From positions 124,001 to 188,000 of the forward strand of contig CANSYW010000002.1 in assembly GCA_947651395.1 (NCBI GenBank): a stretch of DNA of 64,000 bases. Direction: 5' to 3'. Positions 29,309-38,193 of the stretch are shown one piece after another (positions within the stretch are counted from its first letter, which is position 1; every line of letters begins with the position of its first letter). The notes beneath the pieces were generated by a model. It saw nothing but the letters and a program-made list of their open reading frames with translations, was not told the DNA's origin and did no database searches. Both the position numbers and the translations under genes were made by a program. This DNA is from an uncultured Pseudoflavonifractor sp. (GTDB lineage Bacteria; Bacillota; Clostridia; Oscillospirales; Oscillospiraceae).

Positions 29309-31093
29309 ATGAAACGGATATACAGATTTTTGTCTGCCTGTCTCTGTGCCGCGCTGGCCTGTTGCTGGACGCTGGCATTCGCCGCGGGGGAGCAGACGGT
29401 CCACGCCGACATCCGTTCCCCGTGGTGGGTCATTGTCAAGGGGACGCAGGCGGGCTTTGTGGATGACCAGCAGGGACGGCGGGAAGCCATTGCCTATGAG
29501 AACATGGTATATATCCCCCTGGCGACGGTGGGACTTTGGATGGGGGCGGACGCCCGGTGGGATGCCGATACAAACGCGGTGACGATCACCTCCAACGCGG
29601 CGGAGCCCGTTTACTACCGGCCCAAGGATCTTGATTTTGACCGCTTGGATCTGAAGCGGCCGGAGGGGGACGAGCAATATCAGCTGGACATGAAAAACGG
29701 GATCGATGTGCTCCTGTGCCCGGATGTCACCGTCACCGTTGATGGCCAGATCAAGACCTTTGTCTCCGACGGGGGAACGCCGCTGTGTCCCCTCCTGTTC
29801 CGTGAGTGTATCTACCTTCCTGTCAGCGGCGCGGCCCAGCTGCTGGGGTTAAAGGCCCTGTGGCTGGAGCAGTGGAACACCGTGGATGTCTATGACCCGG
29901 ACGCACTGGAGGCCATTGGCACATACGTCACCGCCCTGCGCGGCCACCTGGACGATGTGCGCATGCTGCTGGAGAAGAATTATGCCCTTGACTCCGACGA
30001 GGAATTCGTGGAATACATGGGGCAGATCCGGGCGTCAGTTCAGGCGATACAAAGTCTGCCGGAACCGCCTGATATGACGTGGTATCTGGATGCGGTGTCC
30101 TTCTATACGCAACATCTCCTGTCTGACGACATAGAGCCCTATTTGCCGCTGAATGCCATTGCTTCTGATTCCCCCTATATAAACGATTTTTGGAAAAGAT
30201 CTCCGGACTCAAAATGGCGGATGATCAAGGAGACATTGATATCCAAGCCCAAAGATGTGACCTCCAATTTTTTGAGCCTGGAGAAGATCTGTACGCAGTG
30301 CGAGGACCTCTTGTCCTGCGCCGGGACGAATGTGTTCTTCTGTCCCGACCCCGGCGCGGGGGAGGTGGAGACGCCGGCCATCCAGCCCGGAGAAGTTGTC
30401 GTTGTCGATCCGACTCGCTTCACCGATTCGGCAAGCATTGCCAACTGGGACGCGGTGAGTGTCCTGTGCCGTCTGGGCGTCATTTCAGGCAAGGAAGACG
30501 GCTGCTTTGACCCCGGCGGTATCGTGACCCGGGGCGAGGCCGCCAGGATGATCGTCCTGATGAGTACCGGTGGTAGGGAGCCTGACCTTCCCGCCGACCC
30601 GGTGCCTCTGTTTTCCGATATCCACGGGCACTGGGCTGAGGGATATATCAACTTTGGCTCCATGCTTAACATCCTTGACGGGGCAGGCGACGGCAGCTTT
30701 GACCCTGATGGAGCTGTCACCGGTATCCAGCTTGCCAAGCTGTGCCTGGGTATGCTGGGCTATGACCCGGCAACTTACCAATTGACGGGGAGCTCCTGGG
30801 CAAACCGTGTCGACGCACTGGTCCACTATACCGTCCCCGGCCTGTATGAGGGGCTTGAGGCAACGGATATGAACGCCCTGATCTCCAGAGAGGACGCGGC
30901 CCAGATGCTCTACAACGCTCTATGGTGCAATCCCAATATGCGGACTCTTTCCGATGAGTTGAAGGGAACATGGGAATATAAGCCCAGCGACAGGACATTC
31001 TTTCAGGATTATTTTGGGTTAGAAACCCTGCCGGAGGTTCCTGCCCTGGCTGCGGACGCAGTCGCCTTTACCGACGCCACCGATATCCGGTAG
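29309..31093 (+). CDS. Secreted protein with stalk-like N-domain and SLH modules
   Basis: A 594-residue protein with a signal peptide (MKRIYRFLSACLCAALACCW, cleavage near AFAAG). Residues about 35-190 contain two copper-amine-oxidase-N-like 'stalk' units (NMVYIPLATVGLWMGADARW; CIYLPVSGAAQLLGLKALWL). A helical middle region (about 195-345) is followed by two to three S-layer-homology modules (SVLCRLGVISGKEDGCFDPG, FSDIHGHWAEGYINFGSMLN, ISREDAAQMLYNAL). It is probably wall-anchored through SLH domains. Function of the middle region is unknown. ATG at 29309 after AGGGAGG. Confidence 0.8.
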   Translation: MKRIYRFLSACLCAALACCWTLAFAAGEQTVHADIRSPWWVIVKGTQAGFVDDQQGRREAIAYENMVYIPLATVGLWMGADARWDADTNAVTITSNAAEPVYYRPKDLDFDRLDLKRPEGDEQYQLDMKNGIDVLLCPDVTVTVDGQIKTFVSDGGTPLCPLLFRECIYLPVSGAAQLLGLKALWLEQWNTVDVYDPDALEAIGTYVTALRGHLDDVRMLLEKNYALDSDEEFVEYMGQIRASVQAIQSLPEPPDMTWYLDAVSFYTQHLLSDDIEPYLPLNAIASDSPYINDFWKRSPDSKWRMIKETLISKPKDVTSNFLSLEKICTQCEDLLSCAGTNVFFCPDPGAGEVETPAIQPGEVVVVDPTRFTDSASIANWDAVSVLCRLGVISGKEDGCFDPGGIVTRGEAARMIVLMSTGGREPDLPADPVPLFSDIHGHWAEGYINFGSMLNILDGAGDGSFDPDGAVTGIQLAKLCLGMLGYDPATYQLTGSSWANRVDALVHYTVPGLYEGLEATDMNALISREDAAQMLYNALWCNPNMRTLSDELKGTWEYKPSDRTFFQDYFGLETLPEVPALAADAVAFTDATDIR

Positions 31094-31134
31094 TGGGAGG
31101 CGGCCTTTTGCCCACGGCGCCGCCGGGTTGGGTG

Positions 31135-31162
31135 TTGATTTTTTTGACAGGTGTGTTATAAT
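31135..31162 (+). promoter_or_regulatory. Promoter of the chromate transporter genes
   Basis: TTGATT (31135-31140), 16-bp spacer, TATAAT (31157-31162) with an upstream TG. Confidence 0.6.
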
Positions 31163-31165
31163 CAT

Positions 31166-31200
31166 ACACCGCCGAATGTCTTGATGACGTTCGGCGGTGT
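31166..31200 (+). promoter_or_regulatory. Leader hairpin before the chromate transporter
   Basis: ACACCGCCGAA and TTCGGCGGTGT (31166-31176 with 31190-31200) form an 11-bp stem at the very 5' end of the predicted transcript, 35 bases before the start codon. Only a short T-run follows, so it may stabilise the mRNA rather than terminate it. Confidence 0.45.
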
Positions 31201-31235
31201 TTCCGTATGATCAAGAAAAGGAAAGAGGTCATTTT

Positions 31236-31805
31236 ATGCTGCGTGAACTGCTGACCATCTACACAATCTTTTTCCGCATGGGGGCTGTTACCTTCGGGGG
31301 CGGCTATGCCATGCTCCCCATCCTTCGGCAGGAGATCATTGAGGGCCGGGGCTGGGCCGATGAGGAGACCGTGATGGACTTCTATGCCCTGAGTCAGGGC
31401 CTTCCCGGCATCATTGCCGTCAATGTCTCGGTGTTTATCGGCTACCACTACCGGAAGGTTCCGGGGGCGGTGGCCGCCGCGCTGGGGGTGGTATCCCCCT
31501 GTGTCATCATCATATCCGCTATCTATTTTCTGCTCTCCGGCTTCCAGGATAACCCCTACGTCAAGCATGCCCTGGCGGGCATCTCGGTGTGTGTGGTGGC
31601 CCTGATCCTGGACGCCATTCTCAGCATGTGGAAGAAGGGCGTGAAGGACGTGTTCGGGGTGGCCCTGTTTGTACTGGCCTTCGCCGTGAGCGCCTTTACC
31701 GGCTTCTCTCCCATCCTGCTGGTGGTCAGCTGTGCCGTTCTGGGCATCATTGTCCGGCCCATTACCGCCAGAGTCAAGGCGGAGAAGGGAGGGGATGGGA
31801 AATGA
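31236..31805 (+). CDS. Chromate transporter family protein, first half
   Basis: A 189-residue membrane protein with the ChrA-domain signatures FGGGYAMLPIL near residue 20 and SQGLPGIIAVNVSVFIGY near 60. The short-chain form has one Chromate_transp domain and pairs with the next gene. Long-chain ChrA expels chromate; in gut anaerobes the natural ion is unknown. Start ATG 31236 after AAAGAGG; its stop overlaps the partner's start (ATGA). Confidence 0.88.
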   Translation: MLRELLTIYTIFFRMGAVTFGGGYAMLPILRQEIIEGRGWADEETVMDFYALSQGLPGIIAVNVSVFIGYHYRKVPGAVAAALGVVSPCVIIISAIYFLLSGFQDNPYVKHALAGISVCVVALILDAILSMWKKGVKDVFGVALFVLAFAVSAFTGFSPILLVVSCAVLGIIVRPITARVKAEKGGDGK

Positions 31806-32365
31806 TCTACCTGCAGCTCTTTTGGGAATTTTTGAAGATCGGCCTGTTTGCCGTGGGCGGCGGGATGGCCACGCTGCCCTTCCTCCAGCGCCTCAGCGTC
31901 TCCACCGGTTGGTTCCCCCCCTCGCTCATCACCGACATGATCGCCATTTCCGAGTCCACCCCCGGGCCCATCGGCATCAACATGGCCACCTATGTGGGCT
32001 GTTCCATTGCCGGAGTCCCTGGCGGCATCGTGGCCACCTTGGGCGAGGTGCTGCCCTCTGTGATCATTGTGGTCATCGTGTCCATGTCGCTGGAGAAGTT
32101 CCGGGGCAGCAAGCTGGTGGACTCCGCCTTCTACGGCCTGCGTCCCGCGGTCACCGGTCTCATCGCGGCGGCGGGGGTGAGCGTGGCCCAGGTGTCCATG
32201 TTCCAGCTGGGGCTCTATCAGCAGACCGGCGTACTGCTGGACTTTTTCGACTTCAAGAAGCTCATCTATTTTGTGCTGGTGTTTGTGGCCATCAAGAAGT
32301 TTAAGAAGCATCCTATCGTCTATATCGCCATCTCCGCCCTGCTGGGCATTTTGCTGGCCTTTTGA
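31802..32365 (+). CDS. Chromate transporter family protein, second half
   Basis: A 187-residue paralogous half with VGGGMATLPFLQ and SESTPGPIGINMATYVG, the second ChrA signature. The start ATG overlaps the upstream stop by four bases, indicating coupled translation and a heterodimeric transporter. It ends shortly before comF. Confidence 0.88.
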   Translation: MIYLQLFWEFLKIGLFAVGGGMATLPFLQRLSVSTGWFPPSLITDMIAISESTPGPIGINMATYVGCSIAGVPGGIVATLGEVLPSVIIVVIVSMSLEKFRGSKLVDSAFYGLRPAVTGLIAAAGVSVAQVSMFQLGLYQQTGVLLDFFDFKKLIYFVLVFVAIKKFKKHPIVYIAISALLGILLAF

Positions 32366-32388
32366 GGCCGGCGGGGATGAGGTGGGAT

Positions 32389-33066
32389 ATGGGTGAGGAG
32401 CATGTTCAAAGACCCGACAGGAAGATCGGCGTGGACTTTTTGCTGGATCTTCTCTTTCCGCCCAAGTGCCCCTTCTGCGGCAAGCTGCTGGAGAAGGGGC
32501 ATTCCCTGTGCCCGGAGTGTCAGCGGGGGCTGCCCTGGCTGACCGGCGCGGCGGGGGAGAAGAAGGTGGAGCTCACCGGCGGCTGCGTAGCGCCCCTTCG
32601 CTATGAGGGAGCCGTGCGGGAGGGGATCCATGCCTATAAGTTCGGGGGAAGATCCGCCCGCGGCGCCGTCTTTGGCGCCCTCATCGCCCAGTGCGTTCGG
32701 GATCATGGGGTGACGGCGGAGCTGACGTCCTGGCCGCCCCTCTCCAAAAGGCGGCTGCGGGCACGGGGCTACGACCAGGCCGAACTGCTGGCCCGGGCGG
32801 TGGGGCGGGAGCTGGGGATCCCGGTATTGGGCACCCTGAAAAAGGAGGAGCGCCCTGCCCAGTCCGGACTGGAGGGGGAAGGGGAGCGCCGGGCCAACCT
32901 GCTGGGGGCCTATTCGCCCCTTGAGCCGGAAGGGTTCCGGGGCAAGACCGTGCTGTTGGTGGACGATGTGGTCACCACCGGAGCGACGCTCTCCGAGTGT
33001 GCCAAGACCCTCCGGCTGGCCGGCGCGGAGAGGGTGGTATGCGCCGCTTTGGCCCGTGCCCGGTAA
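32389..33066 (+). CDS. comF: ComF-family phosphoribosyltransferase-like protein
   Basis: A 225-residue protein with an N-terminal zinc ribbon (CPFCGKLL...CPEC) and a C-terminal PRTase domain ending in VLLVDDVVTTGATLSEC, the PRPP-binding motif. In competent bacteria ComF proteins act in DNA uptake, while many ComF homologues occur without known competence. ATG 32389 after GAGGTGG is preferred over the in-frame TTG 32362 and ATG 32377. A TfoX-domain protein is the only other competence-like gene in the window. Confidence 0.88.
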   Translation: MGEEHVQRPDRKIGVDFLLDLLFPPKCPFCGKLLEKGHSLCPECQRGLPWLTGAAGEKKVELTGGCVAPLRYEGAVREGIHAYKFGGRSARGAVFGALIAQCVRDHGVTAELTSWPPLSKRRLRARGYDQAELLARAVGRELGIPVLGTLKKEERPAQSGLEGEGERRANLLGAYSPLEPEGFRGKTVLLVDDVVTTGATLSECAKTLRLAGAERVVCAALARAR

Positions 33067-33094
33067 CAAATTAGTTAAAATTTTGCCTTTGCCG

Positions 33095-33123
33095 TTGAAA
33101 TGTGGATGAAAACTCTATATAAT
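33095..33123 (+). promoter_or_regulatory. Promoter of mreB
   Basis: TTGAAA (33095-33100), 17-bp spacer, TATAAT (33118-33123). Confidence 0.75.
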
Positions 33124-33195
33124 AGCTATATTCTTATTTGGTAAAAAAGCGAGGCCGGTCACCCGGCGGCGCGGAAAGATATATGAGGTGCATAT

Positions 33196-34221
33196 ATGTT
33201 CAGTAAAGATATCGGGATCGACCTGGGTACCGCCTCCATCCTGGTCTACGTCAAGGGCAAGGGCGTGGTGCTGCGGGAGCCTTCCGTGGTGGCCATGGAC
33301 AAGAACACCGGCAAGCTTTTGAAGGTGGGCGCCGAGGCCCAGGCCATGCTGGGCCGCACCCCCGGCAACATCGTTGCCATCCGTCCCCTGCGGGAGGGCG
33401 TCATATCCGACTACGACATGACCGAGCGGATGCTCAAGGAGTTTGTCCGCAAGGTCACCTCCTTCACCCTCTTTAAGCCCCGGCTCCTGATCTGTGTGCC
33501 CTCCGGCATCACCGAGGTAGAGGAGCGGGCCGTGGTAGACGCCGGCATTCAGGCCGGCGCCCGGCGGGCCTACCTGATCGAAGAGCCGGTGGCCGCCGCC
33601 ATCGGCGCGGGCATCGACATCACCAAGCCCGACGGTCACATGGTGGTGGACATCGGCGGCGGCACCGCCGACATCGCCGTGATCTCTCTGGGCGGCGTGG
33701 TGGAGTCTGCCTCCATCAAGATCGCCGGCGACAAGTTCGACGAGGCCATCATCAAGTATATCCGCCGTCGTCACAACGTGCTCATCGGCGAGCGCACCGC
33801 CGAGGAGCTGAAGATGCAGATCGGCTGCGTCTTCCCCCCGGAGGAGGAGAAGAGCATCAGCCTGAAGGCCCGCAGTCTGATGACCGGTCTGCCCCAGGTG
33901 TTCACCGTTACCTCCAGCGAGATGATCGAGGCCTTTGAGGAGCCCTCCACCCGCATTCTGGAGGCGATCCACGGGGTGCTGGAGCGTACGCCCCCCGAGC
34001 TGGTGGCCGACATCTCCAACAACGGCATCGTCATGACCGGCGGCGGGTCTCTGATCCAGGGCTTCGACAAGCTCATCGAGTCCCACACCGGCATTGAGAC
34101 CCATGTGGCCGACGACGCCATCTCCTGTGTGGCCTACGGCACCGGCAAGAGCCTGGAGAGCCTGGACGCTATGCAGGACGGCACCATCAACCTCTCCCGC
34201 CGCAAGCAGCTTAACGGCTGA
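33196..34221 (+). CDS. mreB: Rod-shape-determining protein MreB/Mbl family
   Basis: A 341-residue actin-like ATPase that forms membrane-associated filaments guiding lateral wall synthesis. Actin-fold motifs: DIGIDLGTASILVYVKGKGV (phosphate 1), VVDIGGGTADIAVISLGGVV (phosphate 2), GNIVAIRPLREGVI and VMTGGGSLIQGFDKLI (adenosine). It is alone, without mreC/mreD, as is common for the extra MreB-like genes (Mbl, MreBH) of Firmicutes. Own promoter and terminator. Confidence 0.95.
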   Translation: MFSKDIGIDLGTASILVYVKGKGVVLREPSVVAMDKNTGKLLKVGAEAQAMLGRTPGNIVAIRPLREGVISDYDMTERMLKEFVRKVTSFTLFKPRLLICVPSGITEVEERAVVDAGIQAGARRAYLIEEPVAAAIGAGIDITKPDGHMVVDIGGGTADIAVISLGGVVESASIKIAGDKFDEAIIKYIRRRHNVLIGERTAEELKMQIGCVFPPEEEKSISLKARSLMTGLPQVFTVTSSEMIEAFEEPSTRILEAIHGVLERTPPELVADISNNGIVMTGGGSLIQGFDKLIESHTGIETHVADDAISCVAYGTGKSLESLDAMQDGTINLSRRKQLNG

Positions 34222-34240
34222 GAGAGAAAAAAGAAGAACA

Positions 34241-34274
34241 AAACGCCCAGTTCGCACGAACTGGGCGTTTTTTT
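34241..34274 (+). terminator. Terminator after mreB
   Basis: A perfect stem AAACGCCCAGTTCG/CGAACTGGGCGTTT followed by a T-run to 34274. Confidence 0.88.
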
Positions 34275-34300
34275 AAAATGAGAAAGGTAGGGACTGTGAG

Positions 34301-35212
34301 ATGAGACAATTGCTGGCCCTTATACTGGCCCTGGGCATGGGGATCGCCGGGTGGGCCCCCCAGCCTGCGCCGGAGCCCCCGGCGGCGGTCACTCCGGCTC
34401 CGGCGGTCCGGCCCTGGGAGGCCGACCCCAAGGGGTATGTGCTGGAGCAGTTGGACGCTCTGCTGGAGGAGGGGCAGTGGAATGTCCGGTTCTGGATCTT
34501 CCCCGGCAGCGGTCCCATGTCGGAGAGCTTTCCCGAGGCGGAGTTCGGCAAGGCTCTGCGCGGGGTCTTCGCCGCCTATGACTGGCAGCTGACCCAGGCC
34601 CCCGAATACGACGAGAACGCGGTCTATCCGCCGGACAGCTACAGCATCAGCATCTATCCCAACTATATGACCCCGGCTGAGGCGGCCCGGCCCATCTTCT
34701 GCGAGACCGGCAGCCCGGTGCTCCACCTGAGTGCCTGGTCGGGGGAGGAGGAGTACGGCGACCTCTTCTTCACCGCGCCGGGGGCGGAAAACCTCTGCCA
34801 GGACATCGCCGACCTGTGCCCCTACTGGTCGGCGGTGACGGGTTGCCGGACCCGAACGGCCCCCCAGGACACCCCCCTGGCCACGGCCAGGGCCTATCTG
34901 GAGGGGACCTTCGCCATTCTCCGGGAGAAGGGCCATATCCTGGACGAGCGCATCGACAGCCTGGAATATCTTCCCCCGGAGTGGGACGGGGAGTCGGTGG
35001 GCACCGGCTATATGACCTACGACGACTCGGTGGCGGTACACTTCCGGGCGGAATTTTCCCTGAAGCCCACCAAGCCCCAGCTCACCGGATGGCAGAACAT
35101 CGGGGTGGACGAGGAGGGCTGGGCCCATGAGGCGTACGCCAAGATCGTCATTACGCTGGGTGGGGATGGCCTTTACGAGCTGAGCTGGTATGAGACGCCT
35201 GCGGAGGAATAA
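34301..35212 (+). CDS. Exported protein of unknown function with altered lipobox
   Basis: A 303-residue protein with an N-terminal export signal (MRQLLALILALGMGIAGW, then APQPAPEPP). The region looks like a lipoprotein signal, but the expected Cys after IAG is Trp (TGG). A Pro/Ala linker is followed by a soluble domain rich in acidic and aromatic residues. No domain was recognised. Either it is secreted with a weak signal or the lipobox was lost by one base change. GGGACTGTGAG precedes the ATG. Confidence 0.65.
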   Translation: MRQLLALILALGMGIAGWAPQPAPEPPAAVTPAPAVRPWEADPKGYVLEQLDALLEEGQWNVRFWIFPGSGPMSESFPEAEFGKALRGVFAAYDWQLTQAPEYDENAVYPPDSYSISIYPNYMTPAEAARPIFCETGSPVLHLSAWSGEEEYGDLFFTAPGAENLCQDIADLCPYWSAVTGCRTRTAPQDTPLATARAYLEGTFAILREKGHILDERIDSLEYLPPEWDGESVGTGYMTYDDSVAVHFRAEFSLKPTKPQLTGWQNIGVDEEGWAHEAYAKIVITLGGDGLYELSWYETPAEE

Positions 35213-35215
35213 AAT

Positions 35216-35249
35216 ACCGCCCCCCGGAGTCTTTGCTCCGGGGGGCGGT
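35216..35249. terminator. Bidirectional terminator
   Basis: A stem ACCGCCCCCCGGAG / CTCCGGGGGGCGGT lies between the convergent exported-protein and murC genes. Confidence 0.8.
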
Positions 35250-35254
35250 CTGTT

Positions 35255-36637
35255 TTACTGTGCCTCCTCCTTCAGGAGGGCCTCGCCCACGGTGTAGATA
35301 TCCCCGGCCCCCACGGTGAGGATCAGGTCGCCGGGCCGGGCCAGTTCACGGAGCCTTGCGGTGAGGGACTTCAAAGTGGGGAAGTACTCGCTGCCCGGGA
35401 TCTCCCCGGCCAGATCCTTGGAGGAGATGCCCAGGTCGTTGTCCTCCCGGGCGGCGAAGATCTCCGCCAACAGGGTCACGTCGGCCTTGGAGAGCACCTC
35501 CACGAACTCATGGAAGAGGGCGTGGGTGCGGGAATAGGTGTGGGGCTGGAAGGCGCAGATGACCCGCTGGTAGCCCAGACCCATGGCGGTGTCCAGCAGG
35601 GCCTTGACCTCGCTGGGGTGGTGGGCATAGTCGTCGTAGACGGCGGCGCCGTTGTACATGCCCTTTTTCTCGAACCGGCGGCCCGCCCCCAGAAAAGCGG
35701 CCAGACCCTTTTCCACCGCCTCCCGGGGCACCCCCAGGGAGACGCAGGCCGCGGCGGCGGCCAGAGCGTTGCGCACGTTGTGCTCGCCGGGGACCTGGAG
35801 CTTCACATGGGCGAAGGTCTCGCCCCGGAAGACCACGTCGAAGGAGGGCAGGCCGTGGTCGTAGGAGAGGCCCTGGGCGTGGACGTCACCCTCGGTGAGA
35901 CCGAAGGTGAGGATGGGGCGCTGCTCGCCCCGGAGGGTGGTCATGGTGTTTTTGTCGTCCCGGTTGGCCACGATGAGGCCGGTCTTCTCGGGCACCAGGT
36001 CGGCGAAGGCCCGGAAGGAGTGCTCCACATCCTCCAGATCCTTGAAGAAGTCCAGGTGGTCGGCCTCTACATTCAAAATAACGGCGATGGTGGGAAAAAA
36101 GGAGAGGAAGGAGTTGCAGTATTCACAGCTTTCCAGTACAATGGTATCGCCGTGCCCCACCCGGTGGCCCGCACCCAACAGGGGCAGGGTGCCGCCGATC
36201 ATCACGGTGGGATCCAGCCCCGCGGCCATGATGATATGGGTGCACATGCTGGTGGTGGTGGTTTTGCCGTGGGTGCCGGAGACGCACAGGGCGTTCTTGT
36301 AGCTCTTCATAATGGCGCCCCAGGCCTGGGCCCGCTCAAATACGGGAATGTTCCGGGCGCGGGCGCCGGAGATCTCCGGGTTGTCGTCGTGACAGGCGGC
36401 GGTGCGGATGACCAGCTCAGCCTCCCCCAGATTCTCCCCGCTGTGGCCGATGGCGATGGAGATGCCCAGGGAGCGCAGATGCTCCACCGTGGCGCTCTCT
36501 CTGGCGTCGGAGCCGGTGATGATCATGCCCTGGCCGTGGAGCACTTCGGCCAGGGGGGCCATGGACACTCCGCCGATGCCCACCAGATGGGCCCGGCGTC
36601 CGGGGGCGAGATAGGAGATAATATCAGTAGCTGCCAT
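35255..36637 (-). CDS. murC: UDP-N-acetylmuramate--L-alanine ligase
   Basis: A 460-residue cytosolic Mur ligase that adds L-Ala to UDP-MurNAc. Motifs: HLVGIGGVSMAPLAEVLHGQ (UDP-sugar Rossmann region), VSGTHGKTTTTSM (P-loop), NVEADHLDFFKDL, and VYDDYAHHPSEVKALL in the C-terminal domain with FQPHTYSRTHAL. Length is normal. Not linked to the main dcw cluster. ATG at 36637 with own promoter. Confidence 0.97.
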   Translation of the reverse strand: MAATDIISYLAPGRRAHLVGIGGVSMAPLAEVLHGQGMIITGSDARESATVEHLRSLGISIAIGHSGENLGEAELVIRTAACHDDNPEISGARARNIPVFERAQAWGAIMKSYKNALCVSGTHGKTTTTSMCTHIIMAAGLDPTVMIGGTLPLLGAGHRVGHGDTIVLESCEYCNSFLSFFPTIAVILNVEADHLDFFKDLEDVEHSFRAFADLVPEKTGLIVANRDDKNTMTTLRGEQRPILTFGLTEGDVHAQGLSYDHGLPSFDVVFRGETFAHVKLQVPGEHNVRNALAAAAACVSLGVPREAVEKGLAAFLGAGRRFEKKGMYNGAAVYDDYAHHPSEVKALLDTAMGLGYQRVICAFQPHTYSRTHALFHEFVEVLSKADVTLLAEIFAAREDNDLGISSKDLAGEIPGSEYFPTLKSLTARLRELARPGDLILTVGAGDIYTVGEALLKEEAQ

Positions 36638-36701
36638 AGAGACACAACCTTTTATTAGTGAGTTATAAACCTGCTGTTATGGGTTACGGTTCTTTGCGGC
36701 T

Positions 36702-36730
36702 ATTATAGTTCAAATACCGAAAATTGGCAA
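36702..36730 (-). promoter_or_regulatory. Promoter of murC
   Basis: On the minus strand TTGCCA (36730-36725), a 17-bp spacer, TATAAT (36707-36702), 65 bases before the start. Confidence 0.75.
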
Positions 36731-36778
36731 GGTAATTCTATACAAAAGCACGTTGGGATATACCGGGGAGGGATGGAA

Positions 36779-37765
36779 ATGAACTGGAGTGTTCTGGGCG
36801 CCGGAGCGCTGGAGTGTCTGGAGCGGCTGAATGGGGCGGGATGGGAGAGCTATCCCGTGGGTGGCTGTGTCCGGGATCTGCTGCTGGGCAGGCGTCCGGG
36901 GGATGTGGATCTGTGCACCGCCGCCCTGCCCCAGACGGTGATGGCCCTGTTTTCAAACGCCGTTCCCACCGGGCTCAAGCACGGTACCGTCACCGTCCCC
37001 ACCGCCGACGGCCCCATTGAGATCACCACCTTCCGCCGGGAAGCGGGGTACGCCGACGCCAGGCACCCCGACGCCGTGGCCTTCGGGGTGAGTCTGGTTC
37101 AGGATCTGTCCCGCCGGGATTTTACCGTCAACGCCATGGCCCTCACCGGGGAGGGGGAGGTCATCGACCCCTTTGGAGGGAGGGAGGATCTGAAAGGAAA
37201 GCGCATCCGCTGTGTGGGGGAGCCCGACCGGCGTTTTTCCGAGGACGCCCTGCGCATGCTCCGGGCGGTGCGCTTCGCCGCCCAGCTGGGCTTTGAGCTG
37301 GAGGAGGGGACTGCCGCCGCCCTGGCCCGAAACGCTCCGTTCACCGCCAGGGTCTCCGGGGAACGGCTCAAGGCGGAGCTGGAGAAGACACTTCTGTCCC
37401 CGGCGCCGGAGAAGGTGGGGGAGATGGTGGAGAGAGGGCTTCTGGATCACCTCTACGCTTTCCCCAGGGGGGTGGACTGGGCCGTTCTGGCAGACCTGCC
37501 TGCCGCCCAGGTGGAGCGCTGGCGGGGCTTCTGCGCCCTCACCGGCTTTCCCATCTCCGCCCTCCCCGTGGAGCGGAAGCTCCGCCGGGGGGTGGAGCAC
37601 CCGGAGGCGGAGATCATCCCCACCCTGGCCCTCACGGCCCAGGATCTGATGGCTCTGGGCCTTCGGGGCCCGGCCATCAGCGCCGCCCAGAAGAAGCTGG
37701 CCCTCCGTGTTTTGGCGCATCCGGAGGAGAACGTCCCTGATGTTCTGCGTGACCTGCTGAAATAA
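36779..37765 (+). CDS. cca: CCA-adding tRNA nucleotidyltransferase / poly(A) polymerase family
   Basis: A 328-residue class II nucleotidyltransferase: [20 protein letters not shown] (GGxVRD with the DxD metal site), [11 protein letters not shown], and [18 protein letters not shown] in the neck region. It adds or repairs the CCA tail of tRNAs. It is shorter than typical full-length enzymes (about 400 or more) because the C-terminal body/tail is reduced, so a specialised CC-, A- or CCA-adding activity cannot be told apart. ATG 36779 is six bases after GGGAGGG; ATG 36773 is in frame but too close. Confidence 0.9.
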   Translation: MNWSVLGAGALECLERLNGAGWESYPVGGCVRDLLLGRRPGDVDLCTAALPQTVMALFSNAVPTGLKHGTVTVPTADGPIEITTFRREAGYADARHPDAVAFGVSLVQDLSRRDFTVNAMALTGEGEVIDPFGGREDLKGKRIRCVGEPDRRFSEDALRMLRAVRFAAQLGFELEEGTAAALARNAPFTARVSGERLKAELEKTLLSPAPEKVGEMVERGLLDHLYAFPRGVDWAVLADLPAAQVERWRGFCALTGFPISALPVERKLRRGVEHPEAEIIPTLALTAQDLMALGLRGPAISAAQKKLALRVLAHPEENVPDVLRDLLK

Positions 37766-37766
37766 A

Positions 37767-37812
37767 CCCCTCCCGTTTCGCATATAGATGCGCTGACGGG
37801 AGGGCGTTTTTT
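37767..37812 (+). terminator. Hairpin with T-run between cca and yqfC
   Basis: CCTCCCGT and ACGGGAGG (about 37769-37803) with a long loop, then TTTTTT ending one base before the yqfC start codon. The T-run thus directly abuts the next gene. Confidence 0.6.
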
Positions 37813-38091
37813 ATGGACAAGAACCGGAAAAAAGAGGGGCTTTTGGAGCGGACCGCCCAGGTGTTTGATCTCCCAGGAGAGGTGGTGGGTCTTCCCCGGG
37901 TGGAGCTTACCGGGCGGGGAGAGCTGCGCATGGAGAACCACCGGGGCATTTTGGCCTATGGGCAGGAGGAGATCCTGGTCAGCGGGGGCAAGCTCCTGAT
38001 CCGGGTGCGGGGGAGCGGCCTGGAGCTGAAGGCCATGACGGGAGACGAGCTGCTCATCACCGGGACCATCCTGTCGGTGGAGCTGGAATAG
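37813..38091 (+). CDS. yqfC: Sporulation protein YqfC (YabP/YqfC family)
   Basis: A 92-residue protein with the YabP-like beta-rich domain (LPRVELTGRGELRMENHRGI, then YGQEEILV and LELKAMTGDELLITGTI). YqfC is a sigma-E-controlled mother-cell protein in Bacillus, invariably next to yqfD as here. The mRNA start region is unusual: the T-run of a hairpin ends just before the ATG, and GGGAGGG at about 37799-37804 may serve as ribosome site. Confidence 0.9.
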   Translation: MDKNRKKEGLLERTAQVFDLPGEVVGLPRVELTGRGELRMENHRGILAYGQEEILVSGGKLLIRVRGSGLELKAMTGDELLITGTILSVELE

Positions 38092-38124
38092 GGCTTTCAG
38101 GATAGCCGGAGTCATAGGAAGGAT

Positions 38125-38150
38125 GGCCGGGCGAGGGCGCCCGGCCCCAC
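38125..38150. repeat. REP-type palindrome (GGCCGGGCG/CGCCCGGCC)
   Basis: A 9-bp perfect stem with loop AGGG between yqfC and yqfD. Read on the minus strand it starts GTGGGGCCGGGCG, similar in plan to the GTAGGGGCG-type palindromes of the RAYT region. Confidence 0.5.
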
Positions 38151-38193
38151 AATGATGAAGAGAACGGCGGGACATGGGAAAGGGGAGGACGGC

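Noticed and set aside
31141..31162. TTGACA at 31144 as the -35 of the chromate genes
   Set aside because: Only 7 bases separate it from TATAAT; TTGATT at 31135 has a usable 16-bp spacer.
31166..31200. A riboswitch before the chromate transporter
   Set aside because: A single simple hairpin only; no conserved aptamer features could be recognised.
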